A stretch of 64,000 nucleotides of DNA from Mucidula mucida (taxonomy: Eukaryota > Basidiomycota > Agaricomycetes > Agaricales > Physalacriaceae), in assembly GCA_015501055.1 (NCBI GenBank), contig JADNYV010000030.1:186001-250000 (forward strand), given 5' to 3'. This document shows, one piece after another, positions 58,059 to 64,000 of the stretch. Below the pieces are notes generated by a model. It saw only the letters and a program-made list of their open reading frames with translations, was not told where the DNA came from and did not search any database. A program made the translations under genes and the position numbers. Positions within the stretch are counted from its first letter, which is position 1. The number at the start of each line of letters is the position of its first letter.

Positions 58059-58926
58059 CTAGGGCCTGCCTAGTTGCGAATCGCGCCTCACAATGGTGAC
58101 AAACGAGGTATCTTCAGACAGACTCTCAGTAAAACTGTCGTCCCTCTGAGAGATCGAGCCGGCGTACAGTTCCTCGACCCGGGTCGCAATGTCGTGAATG
58201 GTCAGGTGTGCCTGCAGGGCGCGTACATTCTTGACCGTGTCCTTGCAGTCAGAGCGGGGACACATAAGAGGCTCTTCGGGAGCGGCTCCAGCTTTCTCCA
58301 TCGTTTCGAGAGCCTCAACCTCCTTGGGAAGATTTAGAAAAGAGAAATGAGCTATAATCATGACGTACCGCATTGTCAAACAGCTGACTGCAAGAAATAC
58401 TGTGTCGGAGTATGGGCGCATCCAACTCGATGAATGCAGTTTCCTTGTCGTCGTCGGGAGAAAAGCTAGAGGACGCGTCCTCGAAGATGCTTGAGCCATC
58501 ATCGTGTTCCTCATCCATCTGCTCCTCCTTTGCGGGGGCATCAGACTCCACGAGGGTACCATGTCCAGAGCTATCGGTGCTGGTCCTAGCCGTGACATCG
58601 TTGATAACAATGGACAACTCCCGCTGGCGGTACTTCATTACGATCTGCTGGGCAGGGGAGCCTGCGCGATACTTGAGAGCAATCCGTTGGGCAGGAGACA
58701 AGTCTTCTACGGAATAGTTGTCGGGAGTAGGGGTCCGGGAGGAAGGGACCGATGTAGCGCGAAACTCCCAGGTGCTGTTGGCGTCCTCATAAGGTGAGGC
58801 CAAGACTTGAGCAAGTTTCTCGGGAAAGAATGTGGCATAGCGCTTTTTGCGCTCTGCTTGGGTTTCGGCGGGGGAAACATCAATGTCGTTCATAATGGCA
58901 GCGACGGCGGCAGCAAGAGAGACCAT
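58059..58926 (-). CDS. Zinc-finger-like protein with SPAQ repeat, unknown function
   Basis: Two exons: 58372-58926 and 58059-58325, GT-AG intron after FDNA. The start is MVSLAAAVAAIMNDIDVSPA, then AERKKRYATFFPEKLAQVLA. A short tandem repeat (SPAQRIALKYRAG, SPAQQIVMKYRQR) is followed by a Ser/Asp/Glu-rich region. The second exon has CPRSDCKDTVKNVRALQAHL followed by THxH-like TIHD, a degenerate C2H2 finger (C-x4-C...H-x3-H). It ends SFVTIVRRDSQLGRP. I do not recognise the family. A TATATAAG element on the minus strand lies about 100 bases upstream, so a well-expressed gene is plausible. Confidence 0.75.
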
Positions 58927-59312
58927 CTTGGTTCGAGTAGTAGTGTTAAGAGGCGATTAGAGGAGTGGATATGATGATTGTGGGAGACAGCGGTTCTAAG
59001 AGAGCAGCAAAAGTCCGTGGTCGCCTTATATACTCCTGGAAAGCGCCCTACATGAGGCGGCATTGTCGACCAAATCCACACGTTCAAGTCAAAGCGCTCG
59101 GCCATTTTGGGTCAACAATGGCGTGTCCACAACTTGTGTTGGCCGAAACAGGTAATATGATGGGCCAGATGGTCATTGCGTTTAATGTGGACTGTGGACC
59201 GCCCTGGCGTTGTCGGTGGAAAAAGACCAAGGGTGACAGTGACTGACAGGCGATTGGCAACTGCCTGAATGAAGCCACGTGAGCGCGCCGATCTCACCAC
59301 CTTACTGCCACT
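58927..59312. other. Divergent intergenic region
   Basis: About 385 bases between the zinc-finger-like gene and COQ4. It contains a minus-strand TATATAAG at 59025-59032. Otherwise nothing recognised. Confidence 0.4.
59025..59032 (-). promoter_or_regulatory. TATA-like element TATATAAG
   Basis: On the minus strand, about 100 bases upstream of the ATG at 58926; a good core-promoter candidate for that gene. Confidence 0.4.
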
Positions 59313-60249
59313 ATGGCCTCGCTCTGCAGACTGCCTGCTCGCGCAGGAACGCGTCGGCTACCAGCAATCATTCCCATAGGATTTAATCGTAGGAATACGA
59401 GATATGTGTCGACTGGTCCCGCATATCCTGGTCATATCCACCTCAACTGGTTCGAGAACGCGTTCTTATTCGTGGGCTCTGGTCTCATGGCACTAGCCGA
59501 TCCTTACAGAGGCGGTGAGCATGTACGAACGCACTGATATCCACTACTCCAACTCTGCTCTCAGACATGGTCGCTGCTGTTGGAGAGACGTCTGCAGGTC
59601 CATCTCTTCGTCGACTTCGGGATATCATGCTAGAGAGTCCCGAAGGCCGAAAAATCCTGAAAGAACGGCCTAGAATCAATACAACCACTGTCGACATGAG
59701 CAAGTTGGCTCAACTCCCGCACGGAACGTTTGGCCGCTCGTATACGACGTGGCTAGAACGATGCGGCGTGACACCCGACACAAGAGCTCCTGTAAGTCGT
59801 TCTATCATTGGTTGTATCGTCCGACGCGTTGATTTGCTACCTAGGTGCACTACATAGACGACCCAGAGCTCGCTTATGTGATGCAACGCTACAGAGAGTG
59901 CCACGACTTTTACCACTGTATATGCAACATGCCAGTCAACGTCGAGTCCGAACTCGCCATCAAGTACTTTGAGTTTGCCAATTTGGGTCTCCCTATGGCA
60001 GGATTCTCTGCTTTATTCGCACCCATCCGTTTAAACAAGGTCAAACGAGAACGTCTCTTCTCGCAATACGTACCATGGGCATTAAAGTGTGGTGGGAGTG
60101 CGCAGAGTCTCATCAGTGTTTATTGGGAACAACGCTGGGAGCAAAATGTGGAGGAGATGAAGAAGGAACTGGGTATATGGGATGGTCCACCGGCGAAATG
60201 GCCCAAACCGTTGAAGGAAGCTGAAGAAATGGCAGCGAAGAGTGGATAA
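59313..60249 (+). CDS. COQ4: Coenzyme Q biosynthesis protein COQ4
   Basis: Three exons: 59313 to about 59513, about 59566-59790, and about 59846-60249. An Arg-rich mitochondrial presequence (MASLCRLPARAGTRRLPAII) is followed by HIHLNWFENAFLFVGSGLMA, DMVAAVGETSAGPSLRRLRD and MLESPEGRKILKERPRI. The metal-binding motif HDxxH with downstream Glu is in ECHDFYHCICNMPVNVESE. Then YFEFANLGLPMAGFSALFAP and WALKCGGSAQSLISVYWEQR. Length of about 275 residues and all motifs match Coq4. Family role: organises the CoQ synthesis complex on the matrix side of the inner membrane and acts in ring decarboxylation/hydroxylation. Confidence 0.95.
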
Positions 60250-60371
60250 TGAATAGAAATGTCGGCAGGTTTCAAAGTCCGAAATCTTGCCGAAACCTTA
60301 TTTTGAGAATCAACACTGATCAAAAAAAACATTCGGCACTCACCTCAAGACCGTCAAGACCATCGCCCGCC

Positions 60372-60942
60372 ATGGTCAGTGGCTATCGCTTTGCTGAGTT
60401 TCCTTCTCAGTAGGCTCACACTGTACCCCTTCTGTAGCCCAAAGTCCCCTCCGCCAAGGTCGCTGCTAAGCACAAGTTCGTTATCGACTACTCCAAGCCT
60501 GCCGCCGATCAAGTCTTCGATGGTGCCGACTTTGAAAAATTCCTCAACGACCGCATAAAAGTCGAGGGCAAGACGGGCCAGCTTGGCGAAAATGTCAAGA
60601 TTGTCCGTGATGGTGTGTGAAGCCTGTACCGCATCTCTCATGACATTAATCTTCTGTAGGCAACTCTAAAATCACCGTGACGTCGAGTGTACCATTTTCC
60701 AAGCGCTACCTCAAATACCTCACCAAAAAGTTCTTGAAGAAGAATTCTTTGAGGGATTGGATCCGGTGTGTTGCGTTTTCAGGTCTGTTCAACAATTCCT
60801 TATCGTTCCTCAGTGTCGTCGCCTCTGGAAAGGACGTGTATCAGCTTCGCTTCTACAACATCTCGTACGTATTGTTTTTTCTCTATATGTTGATCCATCT
60901 CACTGTTGGTTTAGCACTGACGATGCTGAGGAGGAGGACTAG
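60372..60942 (+). CDS. RPL22: 60S ribosomal protein L22 (eL22)
   Basis: The first coding exon is just the ATG (60372-60374), followed at once by an intron. The second starts [20 protein letters not shown] and continues [20 protein letters not shown] and [15 protein letters not shown]. Then [51 protein letters not shown] and a last exon TDDAEEED. This is complete eL22 (about 125 residues) with the usual acidic tail. Family role: RNA-binding protein of the 60S subunit. Having the start codon alone on its exon is common in fungal ribosomal-protein genes. Confidence 0.95.
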
Positions 60943-61127
60943 AGTAGTTGACGTATACTTATCTGCTTTGCTGGTGTTGTACTCTGTGGGTCCCATGAAT
61001 GTATGCGTATGCTGCCCTTATGCCTGCCTCATGTCCGTCCTTGACGCTGACGTCCATCTCGATTCGATGCGCATGACGTCAATCGTAGCGCGTATAAGAG
61101 CCTCATTGTCACTTGAGTTGAATCACC

Positions 61128-61938
61128 ATGTCCCGCTATCTACCCTCCATTCTCCTCGAGATCCCTCGCAATCCTGTCACGGCCGTGGGTCTGCCTTTGG
61201 CGCTCGGTGTGCTAAGTGGTTACCCAACCGCCAAGGTCGCCAGAGGTCCTTGGTACAAGGCGGGTCAAGCCTTGCTGTTCATCATAGACGACGGTTGACG
61301 TGTCGTATTAGAATCTGAACTTTCCCCCATTCCGTCCTCCCCGTCAAGTATTTCCGATTGTATGGCCTTTGCTGTACATCGGTGGGCTTTCCTCCATACT
61401 CAGACACGTTCTTGTTCTCACAAATCGTGTCAAGCCATGGGATATGCATCTCATCTAGCCACGAAAACCTTGGGATCGCCTTTGCTTTCTTCGAATGAGC
61501 GGTGAGTTGCGATCGCGTCGCCATCAGCATCACTTATGCGTCGAATAGGTCGAAGCTCGAGCTCGGTATAGCGCTTTATTACGCCCAGTTTGTAATGAAC
61601 TTGATGTGGACTCCCCTTTTCTTCATGTCGAAACGGGTACGCACTTGACAATTTGCTACCGGGCATGTATTGACTCGCTATAGATTGGATTAGCATTGGT
61701 CGACAGCGTGTTGCTGGCGGGAACGACGTGGTATATGACCGTTAGCCATTTCCTTTATTCAGGACCTGATCATACTGAACACTGGTGACAGGCTCTCTTT
61801 CATGGCCCTACCAATGGGCAAACCACGTACTTCCTCCTGCCATATTGCGCATGGGCAGGATTCGCAACCTATTTGAACGCAGGTATCGTGTACTTGAATC
61901 GTGGGAGAAATGTCGATTCTATCACGAAAGACGAGTGA
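61128..61938 (+). CDS. TSPO: Translocator protein TspO/MBR family
   Basis: About six exons. The start [20 protein letters not shown] is followed by [20 protein letters not shown] and PWYK. Then [99 protein letters not shown] and [14 protein letters not shown], ending TKDE. This gives the five membrane helices and the WxxFxxWPLLY-like and NxxWxPLFF motifs of TspO. Family role: porphyrin- and sterol-binding protein of the mitochondrial outer membrane. The intron after PWYK has a GC donor (AAG|GCGGGT) unless a base is missing there. Confidence 0.88.
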
Positions 61939-62086
61939 AGCAAGTTGTCCGTGGAAGCAATAAATATGATTGAAACGACGGTAGCAATTTCAAGTACAAC
62001 TAATACACTCGGAACTCCGGGTCTCGAGGGAAGCATCGAATCCAAAAAGGTGAAAATCGTCACGTCGCGCGTACAACCTCATGCGT

Positions 62087-62919
62087 TTAAAACAACCCTA
62101 AATTTTAGTTAACCTCGGATCTTCTGAACATCAAGGGATACTCACAATACAATGCGGTGTACTTGACGGTTATTGGATCAGAGCCAACCTCGCACTAAGA
62201 CATGAGCCAAAGTACAAAGCGTAGACGAAAGGCCTTACAGATGCGGGAGGCTGACCTTCCCTCGTATCTACACGGAAGATCTGAGAGGCTAAGGTGCCTT
62301 GGCCTTCAACGGCGTTAAGGGCGAGCCAATCGACATCGTTGGAGCCAGTCGGAGCCGCCATATTCCCAGTCTTCGCGGCGACAACAGAGCCTGCAGAACC
62401 AAAGTTCCACATCGGGCTGATACCACTTCCAGTGACGGGGTTCGTGATAAAGTAATGCTGGCCCAAAACGGTGGGAGCATTAATGCGAGAGTTTTTGCAC
62501 ACATCGCCAGGGTTCGGCGAGCCACTCGTCCATAAGTCAATAGCAATGTCGGAGATGCTATCGTACATGGGGGTGTCGACAATGCACGAAATATCATACA
62601 GTGTGGCGACAGCGCCGGCGGATCTGGGGAAGACACCGTTAGGATTGCGCTAATCATCAGGAACGCGTAAAAGGACGAACGCGTAAGCTCCTGTATCAGC
62701 GCAAGTGTAGTTTTGTGTCCCGACGCCAAGTCCAACGAACTTTGGTGCGCCAGTAGGTGCCGTCAGACTCGAGCCCTCTGGAAGAGTGAGTGTGGCCGAT
62801 GACAGGCTGCAGCCTGCGGCGAAAGACTGGCCAGGTCTCCCTGCGTTCTGACGTTGAGGGAAAGCAGCTGCGAGCGCAGACGCGACGAGAGAAAGTGCAA
62901 GGGATGTGAGGACCAGCAT
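62087..62919 (-). CDS. Secreted DUF3455-like protein
   Basis: Four exons on the minus strand. A signal peptide (MLVLTSLALSLVASALAAAF) precedes PEGSSLTAPTGAPKFVGLGV and QNYTCADTGAY. After an intron SAGAVATLYDISCIVD, then GQHYFITNPVTGSGISPMWN, SAGSVVAAKTGNMAAP, NDVDWLALNAVEGQGTLASQ and FRVDTREGQPPAS. The end is CEVGSDPITVKYTALYWLF across two further introns. Layout and motifs (LPEG...GVGTQNYTC, GAVATLYDISC, VDTRxGQPPAxC, KYTAxYW) match DUF3455, secreted fungal proteins of unknown function that some databases label malate-dehydrogenase-like without evidence. Confidence 0.82.
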
Positions 62920-63772
62920 CGCGATGGATAAGGACTGAACAGGTCAAACGGAAGTTGTAAGTAGGAAAAGGAGAGGAGAGGATAGAATGAAGATTTAAAG
63001 ACGCTTTGGCACGACTTTATAGAGTAGAGGAGTCAGCAGGGGCGTATGCAGTCAGGAAATCAAAAAAAAGACGAAACAGGACGCTGTTTTTGGGAGAGGC
63101 TTAGTGCAGGGTGATAGCCTGCCAGGGGAAGCAGGAGAGAGAGAGCGATACTGCATAGAATCAGCCTGATTTCAAGGAACAGCCCTCTTTCTGAATGAAT
63201 GGACAGGCGACAGTGACAGCAATCCTGCAGCAATCTGACTGGCATGTCGAGCAGATGCCCGCCCACTGTCACTGCGATAGTCCGACCAATAGTCCGACCA
63301 AACGAGTGCCTGGAAGGGACGTGAAACTCAGGGTATCTTGTCGTCAATTAGACTTTGAGATTCCGAGCCAAACGCAGAAGATCATCCCAGAGTCAAAGCG
63401 AGACAGATTCAGAGAAAGCATATTTCGCAGAGACCTGAAGGGCTTCGCAGACATTCCATCGCAACTCGAAGTTGGACGTAGTTCATCAAGATCAGATCAA
63501 CAGCCATCGTGGGAATGATTCACTATCAGGATTTACATCAGACAATCTCTGGAATTTCCGCCGCCACCGAGCGCCACCGTTTGCCGCCAATTTCAAAGTG
63601 AACGCTGGTCATGCCGGGTTGTGAGTTTAATATTGTTGGCCAAGTGAGCCCGCGATAGCGTCGCCCTGCCCCGGTCAGGTCACTGGTATGGACCTCTTCC
63701 GAGTACGGCTCAATGATTACAGGTCGGATTTTGGTCAGCCACAAGTCAATTTGAGGTATTTATCCGGGCCAA
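62920..63772. other. Intergenic region
   Basis: About 850 bases between two minus-strand genes. A minus-strand TATAAAG (rc at 63015-63021) sits about 95 bases upstream of the DUF3455-like ATG. An open minus-strand frame at 63060-63347 shows no family signal. Confidence 0.4.
63015..63021 (-). promoter_or_regulatory. TATA-like element TATAAAG
   Basis: On the minus strand about 95 bases upstream of the secreted DUF3455-like start codon. Confidence 0.35.
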
Positions 63773-64000
63773 TTACAGTCCCATGACATTGACAGGGTTC
63801 ACGAAGCCGTCGGAGTACTTGTGAAGACTATCCTGCAGAGTTGTCATGACGTGGTCGAGCGTGTAACTGGCTGGCGTAGCGTCGGTCTGGCCTAATCCGA
63901 AGGGAAGAAGGCAGGTGGAGGTCATAAGCGCAGTGGTTCTTTTTTATTCGAGAGCCCACAGTACTTACATCTGCTGCGAGGGTGAGAACAGTACGAGTCA
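63773..64000 (-). CDS. C-terminal end of an unidentified gene (partial)
   Basis: Minus strand, running off the right edge. The last part reads TLDHVMTTLQDSLHKYSDGF with VNPVNVMGL and a TAA at 63773-63775. An upstream piece LTLAAD ends at a likely donor GTAAGT near 63970. The intron acceptor and phase are not certain. No domain can be named from this fragment. Confidence 0.45.

Noticed and set aside
59100..64000. A metabolic gene cluster involving the P450, glycosyltransferase, esterase and Zn2Cys6 factor
   Set aside because: They are scattered over 40 kb between housekeeping genes and no backbone synthase is present.

Overview
The window is a gene-dense nuclear segment of a filamentous fungus, almost certainly an Agaricomycete (mushroom-forming basidiomycete). 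Genes carry many introns of about 45-60 bases with GT-AG (occasionally GC-AG) ends. Intergenic gaps are short, neighbours are often divergent with only tens of bases between start codons, and the gene set is typically fungal: PEP4-type protease, CipC-like stress protein, Zn2Cys6 regulator, cytochrome P450, patatin-type lipase. All exon models come from reading frames, splice signals and family motifs by eye.

Layout: 1-2.1 kb holds the 3' end of TRA1 and a BRD8-like bromodomain gene, convergent. 2.2-3.7 kb is a PEP4-like aspartic protease, 3.9-6.0 kb a DCAF-type WD40 gene, 6.2-7.7 kb CSN4. 8.7-9.9 kb is a low-complexity protein and 10.2-11.1 kb a secreted protein. SAM50 (11.3-13.1) and an SMN-like gene (13.3-14.0) are divergent. 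A degraded cytochrome P450 lies at 14.3-16.4. At 16.9-22.0 kb a long gene is built from a tandem array of similar small exons; this is the most unusual locus. It is followed by a PUB-domain protein (22.0-23.1), a patatin-like lipase (23.3-26.6), an unknown membrane protein (26.7-27.7), a type-B carboxylesterase (28.6-30.8), a CipC-like protein (31.9-32.5) and a Ser-rich protein (32.6-34.3).

The second half holds ORC4 (34.5-36.2), MED20 (36.4-37.4), an intronless bacterial-looking glycosyltransferase (37.6-38.9), a mitochondrial PDK/BCKDK-type kinase (39.5-41.4), a Pro-rich protein (41.7-43.0), CTNNBL1 and RAD7 (divergent, 43.3-47.8), an RBM42-like RRM protein (48.5-49.3), a DUF7726-like protein, an acidic protein, a Zn2Cys6 factor (51.2-54.1), MED17 (54.2-56.4), RPL5, a zinc-finger-like protein, COQ4, RPL22, TSPO, a DUF3455-like secreted protein, and the 3' end of one more gene.

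Functionally this is ordinary housekeeping (transcription: TRA1, BRD8, MED17, MED20; protein turnover: CSN4, DCAF, PEP4; mitochondria: SAM50, COQ4, PDK; replication and repair: ORC4, RAD7) mixed with lineage-specific genes; I see no biosynthetic cluster. Several essential genes (ORC4, MED20, RAD7, PEP4) contain isolated one-base frame breaks, most of them in short homopolymers. That is better explained by unpolished sequence than by pseudogenes, and it limits confidence in exact coding frames throughout.
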